Both the position numbers and the translations under genes were made by a program. A stretch of DNA of 64,000 bases from Lysobacter antibioticus HS124. GTDB lineage: Bacteria; Pseudomonadota; Gammaproteobacteria; Xanthomonadales; Xanthomonadaceae. Shown here one piece after another: positions 6,255 through 13,625 of the stretch (positions are counted from its first letter, which is position 1; every line of letters begins with the position of its first letter). The stretch covers positions 1-64,000 of the forward strand of contig NZ_HG424460.1 of NCBI RefSeq assembly GCF_000336385.2. Direction: 5' to 3'. Below the pieces are notes generated by a model. The model saw only the letters and a list, made by a program, of their open reading frames with translations, had not been told where the DNA came from and did not search any database.

Positions 6255-6541
6255 TGGCTAAGTTCAAGCCGGGAACCAGGATCAAGAAGACACGCGGTAA
6301 GGCGTGGATCGGGATGACCGGGATTGTGGTGCCTGACCCGCCGAATTTACCGGACCGGCACGACCACACGATCCAAGTCGATCAGCCGTTCATCGGCAGT
6401 GATGGCAAGCAGCAGCCGGCAGGGACGATCGCGCAGATCGTGGGCGAGCAATGGGACCCGATCATTCCCGAGGGGATGAAGCCGGTGGAGTGGTCGGAGT
6501 GTCATTGGCAGCCCACCAAGACGCCAGAGAAGGCGGGATGA
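6254..6541 (+). CDS. Phage early protein with SH3-like pattern, unknown
   Basis: Encodes 95 residues (MAKFKPGTRIKKTRGKAWIG...). It reads as a small beta-barrel: KFKPGTRIKKTRG...GMTGIVV...HTIQVDQPF, similar in style to KOW/SH3 domains. The ATG at 6254 overlaps the CII-like stop. Function unknown. Confidence 0.55.
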   Translation: MAKFKPGTRIKKTRGKAWIGMTGIVVPDPPNLPDRHDHTIQVDQPFIGSDGKQQPAGTIAQIVGEQWDPIIPEGMKPVEWSECHWQPTKTPEKAG

Positions 6542-6542
6542 G

Positions 6543-6728
6543 ATGGAGCGCCGAGCCGGCCAGATCCCTGATGGGTTCAGGCAAGCGCGCGAGGCGCTGG
6601 AAGGCCCCGAGCGGCCGATGACCTGGCGGGAACGGGTCGAGTTCGAAGCGCAGAAAGCAGAAGAGATGGCAAGGGCAGAAGCCCGGCGCCTGCACACCCC
6701 GCAACTACCCCTGGAATTAGAAGCATGA
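6543..6728 (+). CDS. Small charged helical protein, 61 aa
   Basis: Encodes 61 residues (MERRAGQIPDGFRQAREALE...), rich in Glu and Arg and probably helical. It starts 1 nt after the preceding stop and overlaps the next gene by 4 nt. Function unknown. Confidence 0.5.
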   Translation: MERRAGQIPDGFRQAREALEGPERPMTWRERVEFEAQKAEEMARAEARRLHTPQLPLELEA

Positions 6729-7033
6729 CCATCGATCTCAAAGCGTCCTTAGGCACCGGCGCCCGCGTAACTCCGCGATGGATAGGGATGCGCGTTGGAG
6801 GTGAGCCGCAGCAGCAGCCGAAGAACTGCGACAGCCGCCAAGTAGAAATCGTATTCAGGTTTGTCTGCTGGGCGCACAGAACCAGGCAGTTCCCGAATGC
6901 AACCCAGATCTGTGACCGCTTCGGCGTGAGCCGCGCAACGGCATTCAGATGGAGAGAAAGCCTCGCCGCCGCCATGGGCATTGCTCTGCCTCCGGACACC
7001 AGCAGGGATGAAGCAGGGGAGATCAGGTCGTGA
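6725..7033 (+). CDS. HTH protein upstream of replication gene
   Basis: Encodes 102 residues. Residues 55-85 contain a helix-turn-helix (PNATQICDRFGVSRATAFRWRESL). It overlaps the upstream gene by 4 nt and the replication gene by 4 nt. It could bind DNA near the replication region or help recruit the initiator; the specific role is inference. Confidence 0.6.
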   Translation: MTIDLKASLGTGARVTPRWIGMRVGGEPQQQPKNCDSRQVEIVFRFVCWAHRTRQFPNATQICDRFGVSRATAFRWRESLAAAMGIALPPDTSRDEAGEIRS

Positions 7034-7938
7034 GCCTCTACGGCAAGGTCTACGCGAAGTTCTGGGAAAGCGAGGACATGCGGGCCTTGTCAGATGACGG
7101 GCGGATGTTGGCCCTGTACCTCTTGACGTGTAAGCACCGAACTATTGCGGGTTGCTTCAGGCTACCTGATGGCTACGCAAGCGAAGACTTGCAATGGGGT
7201 TTCGAAAGGGTTTCGAAAGGGTTCTGTGAACTGTCTGAGAAGGGTTTTGCAACCCGATGTGACGTCACGAATTGGGTCTGGATCCGCCGATACCTGGAAC
7301 AGAACCCGCTGGAGAACCCAAATCAACGTAAGGCGGCAGCTAAGCTAGTCCTGACGATCCCGTCACGCTGCACCTGGGGGGCTGAGTTCCTGGCCTGGTG
7401 TGCAGACGAGATGGCGATCGACCTGAGCAGAGAAGAGTTCGCGAACCGTTTCGAAAGGGTTTCGGAACAGTCGTCTAACCAGTATCAGTATCAGGAACAG
7501 AAGCAGGAAGAGCAAAAGCAAAATCCCCCCAAACCCCCCGCTGCCGCGGGGGGCTCCCCTGGGCGGAAGAGGGAGGGGGTTACCTACCAGCAGTTCGTTC
7601 AAGCTTGCCGGGAGCAGGGTGAGCGCCCGTTGCCGGCTGATCACTCCGTTTTCGCCTTCGCCACCGATTCCGGCATCCCCCGCGAATACCTCGAGCTCGC
7701 ATGGCGCGAGTTTGCTAGGCAGTACCGGGACACCCAGAAGACTCAGGCCGGCGTCCTTGGTTGGCGGAAGAAGTTCGAGAACTGCGTGCGTCGGAACTGG
7801 TTCAAGCTCTGGTGGTTCACGCCTGAACAGGCCTGTGAGCTGACCACGGCAGGACAGCAGCTGAAGCGCGAGCGTGAGGCTGATCAGAAACGCAAGGCCG
7901 AGGAGCAAACGACGTCTGGTCAGGAGCAGGCGGCATGA
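7030..7938 (+). CDS. O-like phage replication initiation protein
   Basis: Encodes 302 residues from a GTG start overlapping the preceding stop. The N-terminal half (MSLYGKVYAKFWESEDMRALSDDGRMLALYLLT) is a winged-helix-type DNA-binding region seen in phage replisome organisers. A Gln/Glu- and Pro-rich linker (residues about 155-180) follows. The C-terminal half (TYQQFVQACREQGERPLP...) has the DnaT-like pattern of helicase-loader segments. The gene overlaps a DnaB helicase gene. Repeats and a GC hairpin inside it may be the replication origin. Confidence 0.7.
   Translation: MSLYGKVYAKFWESEDMRALSDDGRMLALYLLTCKHRTIAGCFRLPDGYASEDLQWGFERVSKGFCELSEKGFATRCDVTNWVWIRRYLEQNPLENPNQRKAAAKLVLTIPSRCTWGAEFLAWCADEMAIDLSREEFANRFERVSEQSSNQYQYQEQKQEEQKQNPPKPPAAAGGSPGRKREGVTYQQFVQACREQGERPLPADHSVFAFATDSGIPREYLELAWREFARQYRDTQKTQAGVLGWRKKFENCVRRNWFKLWWFTPEQACELTTAGQQLKREREADQKRKAEEQTTSGQEQAA
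7197..7465 (+). repeat. TTTCGAAAG repeats inside the replication gene (possible iterons)
   Basis: Tandem copies of GGGTTTCGAAAG at 7197-7208 and 7208-7219 are spaced 11 bp. A second pair (GTTTCGAAAG 7448-7457, then GGGTTTCGGAA from 7457) has the same 11-bp spacing. Each contains the palindrome TTCGAA. Lambda O binds iterons within its own gene, so an origin here is plausible but unproven. Confidence 0.45.
7534..7553. repeat. GC-rich hairpin in replication gene linker
   Basis: Perfect 8-bp inverted repeat CCCCCCGC (7534-7541) and GCGGGGGG (7546-7553) with a 4-nt loop. It falls in the Pro/Ala/Gly linker of the O-like protein and follows an A-rich tract from about 7500. It may be part of the origin or simply codon-driven. 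Confidence 0.5.
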
Positions 7939-9440
7939 ATTCCCTCCGCGTTCCGCCGCAGTCCGTTGAAGCTGAGCAGGCCGTGTTGGGCGGCCTGATG
8001 CTGGCACCTGAAGCCTACGATCACATTGCAGACCTGGTTTCAGAGGGCGACTTCTATCGCCGGGACCATCGGCTGATTTTTCGGGCCGTGAGTGAACTGG
8101 CTGAAAAGAACCGACCGTTCGACGCGGTAACCCTGGGCGAATGGTTCGATTCGCGCGGCCTGTCCGAGCATGTCGCCGGCGGCGCCTACCTGATCGAGCT
8201 GGCCAGCACCACGCCGTCGGCGGCCAACATCGCTGCCTACGCCGAGATCGTTCGCGACAAGGCGTTGGCGCGGGCGGTCATCGAGGTCGGAACGGAAATG
8301 GTCAACTCCGGCTTTCAACCTGAGGGTAGGGCAGGATCCGATCTGGTCGTCGATGCGCAGGCCGCGGTTAACAACATCGCCAGTGTTGGGGGGGGTAATG
8401 GCGGGCTTCAGCCTGTTGGGTCTGGCCTCGTGGAGCTATACCAAGACATTCAGGGCTATTACGAGGGCACGATCAGCCCTGGAATCCCGCTTCCCTGGGC
8501 GGCTATGCGCGACATCGTCCCCGGGCTTGGTGATGGGGATCTGGTCATCGGCGCTGGGCGGCCTGGAATGGGAAAGACGGTCTGGCTGTTCGACATAGGC
8601 GTCGACATCGCCGAGAACGAGGGGGATTTCGCAGGGTTCTCGCTGGAGATGTCCAGGCGCCAGCTTGACCTACGGCTACTGTCCAAGCTGAGCGGGGTTC
8701 CTATGCAACGCCTGAGGACGCAGGGCGGTGTGGAGGAAATGGAGTGGCCGCAAATTGCCGAGGCAATGCGGCGCATGAAGGAAATGCGGTTGCACATTGA
8801 CGACCAGGCCGATCTGACAGTTCACCAGATTCGGGCCAGGGCCAGACGGCTGAATGCCCAGCTGAAGGCTTCGTCGGGTGGCAAGCGGCGACTGCGTGGG
8901 ATCGGGGTGGACTACCTCCAGTTGGTATCTGGCCCGGCAAAGCGCGACGTCAATCGGGCTGAGGTGGTCGGGGAGGTTTCGCGCAACCTGAAACTGATGG
9001 CTAAGGAATTGCAGTGCCCGGTGATTGCTTTGTCCCAGCTGAATCGGGCATCTGAGACCAGGCAGAACAAGCGACCTGGCATGGCCGATCTCCGCGAGTC
9101 TGGCGCGATCGAGCAGGATGCAGACGTCATCGTGTTTCTCTATCGGGAGGACTACTACAACCCGGAGACGTCAGCTCGAGGAATTTCTGAGGCCATTGTC
9201 GCCAAGCAGCGGAGTGGGAGGACCGATACCGCCTACCTTCGACACGACCTGGCCTGCTCAAGGTTCCTGGACTACAGCGGCGGAAAGCCGAACTACAAGG
9301 GGGCAAACGGATGCTTCTCCCAGGATAACCACGACGGGTTCGAAGATGATCAGGTGTCTTCGAACCCGTCCCGGACTCCCGCGCGCCGCTCACGCGCGCA
9401 TGGCAATTCTGCGGCCGATAGGCAGGCGGGTCCGCAATGA
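7935..9440 (+). CDS. dnaB: Replicative DNA helicase, DnaB family
   Basis: Encodes 501 residues. The N-terminal domain is the DnaB helical domain (VPPQSVEAEQAVLGGLML). The RecA-like C-terminal domain has Walker A GRPGMGKT near residues 207-214, a DnaB-typical GFSLEMS, and IGVDYLQLV as Walker B. The H4 region reads SQLNRASETR. A disordered Ser/Arg tail follows residue 460. It unwinds DNA at the phage origin, probably loaded by the O-like protein whose gene overlaps it by 4 nt. Confidence 0.92.
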   Translation: MNSLRVPPQSVEAEQAVLGGLMLAPEAYDHIADLVSEGDFYRRDHRLIFRAVSELAEKNRPFDAVTLGEWFDSRGLSEHVAGGAYLIELASTTPSAANIAAYAEIVRDKALARAVIEVGTEMVNSGFQPEGRAGSDLVVDAQAAVNNIASVGGGNGGLQPVGSGLVELYQDIQGYYEGTISPGIPLPWAAMRDIVPGLGDGDLVIGAGRPGMGKTVWLFDIGVDIAENEGDFAGFSLEMSRRQLDLRLLSKLSGVPMQRLRTQGGVEEMEWPQIAEAMRRMKEMRLHIDDQADLTVHQIRARARRLNAQLKASSGGKRRLRGIGVDYLQLVSGPAKRDVNRAEVVGEVSRNLKLMAKELQCPVIALSQLNRASETRQNKRPGMADLRESGAIEQDADVIVFLYREDYYNPETSARGISEAIVAKQRSGRTDTAYLRHDLACSRFLDYSGGKPNYKGANGCFSQDNHDGFEDDQVSSNPSRTPARRSRAHGNSAADRQAGPQ

Positions 9441-9796
9441 AGCGAGGCAGATCGACCAACGCACCGACCAAGGCGCAGCAGCGGCGGTTTGAGCTGATCA
9501 AGGAGCGCGGGTGCGTGGCCTGCTGGCTCCACTGCCAGGTCCACCGGTACCCGGAGATCCATCACCTGACGATCGGTGGCAAGCACGGCCAGAAGCGCCG
9601 GGGCCATGACTTCACGATCGGGTTGTGCGCCTGGCACCACCGCGGGATCAATGCATTCGGGAACGCTGATCTTGGCCGGCAGACCTACGGGCCGAGTCTG
9701 CATCACCACGCCAGGGAGTTCCGGGCTGCCTTCGGCAGTGATGACTCCCTGCTCGAGTTCCAGAACGCGATCTTGGACCTGAGGAAGGCTGCATGA
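9437..9796 (+). CDS. Ref-like HNH-superfamily nuclease
   Basis: Encodes 119 residues with the pattern of P1 Ref-family recombination nucleases: ERGCVACW, EIHHLTIGGK, GLCAWHHRG, and GPSLHHHAREFRAAFG. Ref is a RecA-dependent nuclease that cuts at D-loops. The Cys and His residues are placed for zinc and metal binding. It overlaps dnaB by 4 nt. Confidence 0.75.
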   Translation: MKRGRSTNAPTKAQQRRFELIKERGCVACWLHCQVHRYPEIHHLTIGGKHGQKRRGHDFTIGLCAWHHRGINAFGNADLGRQTYGPSLHHHAREFRAAFGSDDSLLEFQNAILDLRKAA

Positions 9797-10116
9797 GGCG
9801 GCCTAAGGCGAAGCGGGATGCGAACCATGGCCCGGTAGTGAAGCGGTTCGAGGAATTGGGCTGCAGCGTGGTGGAGCTGCATCACGCTGGAATCCCGGGA
9901 TTTCCCGACTTGGTGGTGGGTTGCTTGGGTGTGAACCATCTCGTCGAGGTGAAGAACCCAGATACGGCCTACGGCCGGGCCGGGCTGAATGCGAATCAGC
10001 AGACCTTCAACAGGGACTGGAGAGGGGAGCGGATGTTTGCGGTGTCGAGCCTGGATGAGGCGGCGGCACTGGTCCAGAACTGGAGGCGGGCGGCGAAGTC
10101 CCGGACAGCGGCATGA
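9793..10116 (+). CDS. VRR-NUC domain nuclease
   Basis: Encodes 107 residues. It shows the PD-(D/E)XK core of VRR-NUC proteins: GIPGFPDLVVG followed by NHLVEVKNPD, then the Q of NANQQTFNRDW. Stand-alone phage VRR-NUC proteins are structure-selective nucleases and may resolve branched DNA. Overlaps both neighbours by 4 nt. Confidence 0.75.
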   Translation: MRRPKAKRDANHGPVVKRFEELGCSVVELHHAGIPGFPDLVVGCLGVNHLVEVKNPDTAYGRAGLNANQQTFNRDWRGERMFAVSSLDEAAALVQNWRRAAKSRTAA

Positions 10117-10274
10117 AATCGGCAAAGCAGCGGGCACGGGAGATGACGGATCAGCAGCTCCACGACATGGACAGGGCTCTGCGTAAGGAGATCCCTGCGG
10201 CCCAGTCGTTGCACGACGCGATCAAGCGGGAGAGGCAGGCCAGGTACAAGCGTCGATTGAAGGAGGCGGCATGA
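10113..10274 (+). CDS. Small basic helical peptide, 53 aa
   Basis: Fills the space between the nuclease and antiterminator genes with 4-nt overlaps on both sides. The product (MKSAKQRAREMTDQQLHDMD...) is a basic, entirely helical peptide. No function can be assigned. Confidence 0.55.
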   Translation: MKSAKQRAREMTDQQLHDMDRALRKEIPAAQSLHDAIKRERQARYKRRLKEAA

Positions 10275-10807
10275 GCGGGGGTGTCGACTTGAAGGCAGAG
10301 CTGAAGCGCTGGGGCTACTACAGCGTCACCCGATTCGCGGCGAACGACGATGGGCTGAGTGGCGGCGACAGCTACTTGGCGAAAGCCAAGGATCTTGCGC
10401 CTGGGACGAAAGAGCGGGCCTTGCGCGTTCTCATCGGACGAGACGGAGAGTCCAGGCGCCGCCTGATGGCAGACGGTGCCGGCGTGAAGGGGATGCACGT
10501 GGTGCCGACTTGGGCCTGCGACCCTGTCCCTGCAAAGAATGACGCCTCGCCGCCAAGCACGACCTTTGCGGTGGTGGACCTGGGCATACCTGACGACCTG
10601 CGTTGGATTGACGACGCGGTGCGGTCGCTGTCGCGCCGGTACCCGGTCAGGGCTCAGGTGCTGCGGGAGGAGTTCTGTGGGGTGGGTACTCAGCGGATGA
10701 AGGCGGGCAGGGTGTCTCGCGGGTATGGCGGGGCACTGTCCTTGAGGCAGTACAAGTACGAGCTACAGCTGGCAATGGATTGGATGCGGATGAGAGTTGC
10801 GGCTTGA
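10271..10807 (+). CDS. Probable late-gene antiterminator (Q-like)
   Basis: Encodes 178 residues. The C-terminal half (IDDAVRSLSRRYPVRAQVLREEFCG...LSLRQYKYELQLAMDWM) resembles the sigma-r4-like helical region of phage antitermination proteins. It is the last early gene, directly before a strong promoter and a closely following terminator, the position of lambda Q. The family match is by pattern only, so the role relies mainly on position. Confidence 0.5.
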   Translation: MSGGVDLKAELKRWGYYSVTRFAANDDGLSGGDSYLAKAKDLAPGTKERALRVLIGRDGESRRRLMADGAGVKGMHVVPTWACDPVPAKNDASPPSTTFAVVDLGIPDDLRWIDDAVRSLSRRYPVRAQVLREEFCGVGTQRMKAGRVSRGYGGALSLRQYKYELQLAMDWMRMRVAA

Positions 10808-10820
10808 TGCAAGAAAGTGC

Positions 10821-10850
10821 TTGACAAAGGGCGTACCGATTCTGTTGAAT
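10821..10850 (+). promoter_or_regulatory. Probable late promoter (pR'-like)
   Basis: TTGACA (10821-10826) and TTGAAT (10845-10850) separated by 18 bp, just after the Q-like gene. The box is inside an inverted repeat CTTGACA (10820-10826) and TGTCAAG (10859-10865). Transcription would enter the terminator at 10877-10901 about 20 nt later. Confidence 0.7.
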
Positions 10851-10876
10851 ATTGGTACTGTCAAGAATTGTCCCTG

Positions 10877-10901
10877 AAGCCCTGGCCCAGCGCCGGGGCT
10901 T
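10877..10901 (+). terminator. Terminator just after the late promoter (tR'-like)
   Basis: Stem AAGCCCTGGC (10877-10886) with GCCGGGGCTT (10892-10901), one T-G wobble, followed by CTTCGTT. In lambda-type phages such a terminator blocks the late transcript until Q acts. Confidence 0.7.
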
Positions 10902-11012
10902 CTTCGTTCCAACGCCTTCTCAGCACCACCAACAGGCCGCCCAAGAAGCCTTAAGGCTCAACTGGTTACGGCTGAATTGAGTGGCCGAACAGGCCGCCTC
11001 AGCACCACCACC

Positions 11013-11038
11013 AAGCCCTGCGAGTGATCGCGGGGCTT
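11013..11038 (+). terminator. Second terminator before the amidase gene
   Basis: Stem AAGCCCTGCG (11013-11022) with CGCGGGGCTT (11029-11038), followed by TGCGTTT. Similar in sequence to the first terminator. The segment between them repeats CAGCACCACCA and AACAGGCCGCC, suggesting a duplicated regulatory unit. Confidence 0.6.
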
Positions 11039-11060
11039 TGCGTTTGCGGAGCCACAACGC

Positions 11061-11489
11061 ATGCGACAGATCACTGCTTTGGTTGTGCATTGCAGCGCGA
11101 CTCCCGCCGGTAAGCCGTTCAGGGCTGCAGACATCGATCGATGGCATCGGGAGAAGGGATGGGTCTGCATCGGGTATCACTTCGTGATCCCGCTGGACGG
11201 AAGTGTCGAACCTGGCCGGCCGGTTGCTGAGCCTGGCGCCCATGTTGAGGGGCATAACCGCGACACGATCGGGATCTGCTTGATCGGAGGTGTGGACTCG
11301 CTCGGCAAGCCTGCCAATACGTTCAATGAGCGCCAGTTCGAAGCACTTGAGATGCAGTTGCGTGCTCTGCGCAGCCGGTTTCCTCAAGCGAAGATCCAGG
11401 GGCACCGCGACTTCCCAGGCGTGAAGAAGGCCTGTCCGTCTTTCGACGTGCGCGCCTGGTGCCGCGCCCGCGGCCTGGACCCGAAGTGA
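11061..11489 (+). CDS. Endolysin: N-acetylmuramoyl-L-alanine amidase (T7 lysozyme type)
   Basis: Encodes 142 residues of an Amidase_2 domain. Predicted zinc ligands are His10 (VVHCSATP), His115 (GHRDF) and Cys125 (KACPSFD); Tyr39 and Lys123 match the catalytic Tyr and Lys of T7 lysozyme. It cleaves the amide between muramic acid and the peptide stem at the end of infection. No signal peptide is visible, so a holin is expected; the next gene is a candidate. It is the first gene of the late operon. Confidence 0.9.
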   Translation: MRQITALVVHCSATPAGKPFRAADIDRWHREKGWVCIGYHFVIPLDGSVEPGRPVAEPGAHVEGHNRDTIGICLIGGVDSLGKPANTFNERQFEALEMQLRALRSRFPQAKIQGHRDFPGVKKACPSFDVRAWCRARGLDPK

Positions 11490-11782
11490 TGGACGGCGAT
11501 TCGGTGGGTTACGCCGTCGGCGCCGGCGGGCTGCTGCTGGCGCTGGGCCAGGCCGCTTGGCAGCGGTTCTTCAGCGCCGAAGGAAAGGCAAACGATGCGT
11601 TGGTCCAGCAACTCGGCGAACGCATCACTGCGCAGGAAACGCGCATGACGAACCTGGAGCAGGGGCTGGACGAAGAGCGCAAGCTCCGGCGCGAGGCCGA
11701 AAGCCAGGTATTCGCCCTACGCCTGCGCGTGACCCAGCTCGAAACCGAGCTTCGCCACCACGGAATCGAGGTCCCAACATGA
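11489..11782 (+). CDS. Membrane/coiled-coil protein, putative holin
   Basis: Encodes 97 residues from ATG 11489, overlapping the amidase stop. One hydrophobic segment (residues 7-22, YAVGAGGLLLALGQAAW) is followed by a long coiled coil (TAQETRMTNLEQGLDEERKL). Position between the endolysin and spanin genes makes it the best holin candidate, although most of it is coiled coil. Confidence 0.55.
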   Translation: MDGDSVGYAVGAGGLLLALGQAAWQRFFSAEGKANDALVQQLGERITAQETRMTNLEQGLDEERKLRREAESQVFALRLRVTQLETELRHHGIEVPT

Positions 11783-12255
11783 GCATCATGAGTCGCGTCC
11801 TGCTGGCTTTGTTGATCGGGCTAGCTGCCCTGGTCCTGTGGCAGCGTGGCTCGTTGTCTGCGGCCGAGCGGGCACGTGACGCCGCGGTGGAGCAGCGCGA
11901 CTCCGCCGTCGCCGAGCGCGACAACGCCAACAAGATAATCGCCGACGAGCGCAGGCGGGCTGACGAGGCCAACGCCATCGCCGCCAAGTTCGAACAGGAG
12001 AAGCGTGATGCAGAAGCGAATGGTGCTGCTGTTGCTGCTGGCCTGCGCGCTGGCAGCCTCAGCCTGCGGAAGCGTTGGGAAGGCTGTGAAGCCCGAATGT
12101 CCGCGGCCGGCGCCGGTGGCGGCGAGCCTGATGCAGGAGCCGCAGACCGAGCGGAAAGTGCGGGCCGAATTGTTCGAGCCGCTGCCGAGTGCGACGCCCA
12201 GGTCCGCGGGCTCCAAGCCCAAGTGAAGGCCGATCGTGCCGAGGTGACCAAGTGA
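11779..12255 (+). CDS. Rz-like inner-membrane spanin
   Basis: Encodes 158 residues. An N-terminal membrane anchor (VLLALLIGLAALVLW) is followed by a coiled-coil periplasmic region (RDSAVAERDNANKII...). This is the i-spanin layout. A lipoprotein gene (12008-12226) is nested in the +1 frame, the hallmark of Rz/Rz1. Together they fuse inner and outer membranes after peptidoglycan is cut. Confidence 0.85.
   Translation: MSIMSRVLLALLIGLAALVLWQRGSLSAAERARDAAVEQRDSAVAERDNANKIIADERRRADEANAIAAKFEQEKRDAEANGAAVAAGLRAGSLSLRKRWEGCEARMSAAGAGGGEPDAGAADRAESAGRIVRAAAECDAQVRGLQAQVKADRAEVTK
12008..12226 (+). CDS. Rz1-like outer-membrane spanin lipoprotein, nested in Rz
   Basis: Lies wholly inside the Rz gene in the +1 frame. 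Encodes 72 residues beginning MQKRMVLLLLLACALAASAC; the signal peptide ends in a lipobox with cysteine at residue 20. The mature part is short and Pro-containing (CPRPAPVAAS), as in Rz1. ATG 12008 is preferred over the adjacent GTG at 12005. Confidence 0.85.
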   Translation: MQKRMVLLLLLACALAASACGSVGKAVKPECPRPAPVAASLMQEPQTERKVRAELFEPLPSATPRSAGSKPK

Positions 12256-12530
12256 ACGTTACCCAAGCCGTTGGCGGGTTCATCGCAGTGACTGCGCTCG
12301 GTCTGGTTGGCGCGTTCTGTTACGGCTTCGACGCTGGTAAGCGCGAGCTGAGCATCGACCTGCGCATCGCCTCCTACGACCTGCGCCTGGCTGAGCAGGA
12401 GCTGCGCCGCGCCGAACGTGCCCTCCGCAAGATTGCCGACGAGGCCAGAACATTTGAGTACTGCGCCAGCTACGCTGGTAGCGCGGTCGCCGATAGGGTT
12501 GAGGGCGACGATCAGGAGGTAGCGAAATGA
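12252..12530 (+). CDS. Single-span membrane protein after the spanin genes
   Basis: Encodes 92 residues from GTG 12252, whose last two bases are in the Rz stop (GTGA). One N-terminal transmembrane segment (GGFIAVTALGLVGAFCYGF) is followed by a charged coiled coil. It could be an accessory holin or a second spanin-like factor. Not recognised. Confidence 0.55.
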   Translation: MNVTQAVGGFIAVTALGLVGAFCYGFDAGKRELSIDLRIASYDLRLAEQELRRAERALRKIADEARTFEYCASYAGSAVADRVEGDDQEVAK

Positions 12531-12724
12531 GCCTGTCTGAGAGGTTGCGTTCTATTGAGAGGCGACTGGATGCGCTTGAGGCGCGCGCTGAGCATGGCGC
12601 AGCGCTGCAGGCCAGCATCATCGACGCGCTGAGCGAGCAGTGCCATGAGGATGAGTCGACCCAGTTGCTGACACTGGATGGGCACGAGGACGGTGCAGAA
12701 CGAGATCAGAGACAGGAGCTGTGA
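12527..12724 (+). CDS. Small coiled-coil protein, 65 aa
   Basis: Encodes 65 residues; the first half is a short coiled coil (SLSERLRSIERRLDALEARA) and the rest is acidic. It overlaps the preceding gene by 4 nt and the HNH gene by one base. Unknown function. Confidence 0.5.
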   Translation: MSLSERLRSIERRLDALEARAEHGAALQASIIDALSEQCHEDESTQLLTLDGHEDGAERDQRQEL

Positions 12725-13086
12725 TGCCTAAGGCCGCACCGAAGCATAAGCCCATGCCTCACCTGGCGCGGGTTCATCGGATACTTCAGCCCGATGAGAA
12801 CTATGGCAAGGGTCGCGGCGGTCGCCCGTGGCGCCGGAAGCGCGATGAAGTGATGAAGCGCGATGCCTTCCTATGTCAGAAGTGCAAGGCGGATGGCCGC
12901 CTCACCCTGGGCACTCAAGTCGACCATAGAGTTCCGAAGGCTGAAGGCGGAACAGATGATCTCGGCAACCTGCAACTGATGTGCAGTCGCTGCCACGACG
13001 AGAAGTCGAAGGCAGAGGCATCTCGTGGTCGCAACGGACGTGGGTCGTGGAACAGAAAGCATCCGGGTGGCGTTCCACAAACATGA
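12724..13086 (+). CDS. HNH endonuclease next to terminase
   Basis: Encodes 120 residues. The HNH core is clear: FLCQKCKADGR, QVDHRVPKAEGGTDDLGNLQLMCSRCHDEK. The two Cys-x2-Cys pairs bind zinc, and the DH and N...H residues form the nuclease site. In HK97-like phages an HNH protein works with the large terminase to cut DNA at cos. The gene lies immediately before the terminase genes. Confidence 0.88.
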   Translation: MPKAAPKHKPMPHLARVHRILQPDENYGKGRGGRPWRRKRDEVMKRDAFLCQKCKADGRLTLGTQVDHRVPKAEGGTDDLGNLQLMCSRCHDEKSKAEASRGRNGRGSWNRKHPGGVPQT

Positions 13087-13199
13087 ACAGGGAGGGGGGG
13101 GGATTCCGAAAGTCTGGAAGCCCTCCTAACGGACACCGGCCGCCCAGCCATTTTTTCGCACCGTCAATTCGCAAAATCTGATTTTTCGGGGGTGGTCGG
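13087..13199 (+). other. HNH-terS intergenic region, candidate cos
   Basis: A 113-bp non-coding gap in an otherwise packed operon, between the HNH gene and terS. It holds a G8 run (GGGAGGGGGGGGATT) with a CCCTCC complement 30 nt later, and a T6 tract. In cos phages with HNH plus HK97-type terminase, cos usually lies here. No cohesive-end sequence can be proven by eye. Confidence 0.35.
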
Positions 13200-13625
13200 A
13201 TGCCCCGGCCCAAGAAGCATCACAACCTGAAGGTCGTGCAGGGGACCGCTCGGCCCGATCGTGATGGTCCACCCCTCGTCGATCTGCCGCTCGTGTCGGA
13301 TGTGCCGGCGCCCCCGGACTGGTTACCCAATGCGCATGCGATCAAGGAGTGGAACCGCCTGGCCCCGATCCTTCATGCCAACAAGCTGCTGACCGAAGCC
13401 GGGATTTCCACCCTCGGCCAGCTGTGCGCACTCCACGGAAAGATCGTCCAGCTCTATGCCGCTGGTGAAGCGCCAGTCGCTTCGATGGTGGCGCAGCTAC
13501 GCGGGTTCTCGAATGACTTCGGATTGACACCGGTTGCGCAAGGCAAAGTGAGACCGAATGGCAACCCGGAAAAGCCCGACAACCCGTTCGCGGCGATCGG
13601 TAAGCCCCCCGCCCAAAAGCGGTGA
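13200..13625 (+). CDS. terS: Terminase small subunit (P27 family)
   Basis: Encodes 141 residues beginning MPRPKKHHNLKVVQGTARPD, typical of P27-family small terminases. The centre (NAHAIKEWNRLAPILHANKLLTEAGISTLGQLC) is the conserved helical region. It binds the packaging site and delivers DNA to TerL. It overlaps terL by 68 nt in another frame. Confidence 0.85.
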   Translation: MPRPKKHHNLKVVQGTARPDRDGPPLVDLPLVSDVPAPPDWLPNAHAIKEWNRLAPILHANKLLTEAGISTLGQLCALHGKIVQLYAAGEAPVASMVAQLRGFSNDFGLTPVAQGKVRPNGNPEKPDNPFAAIGKPPAQKR

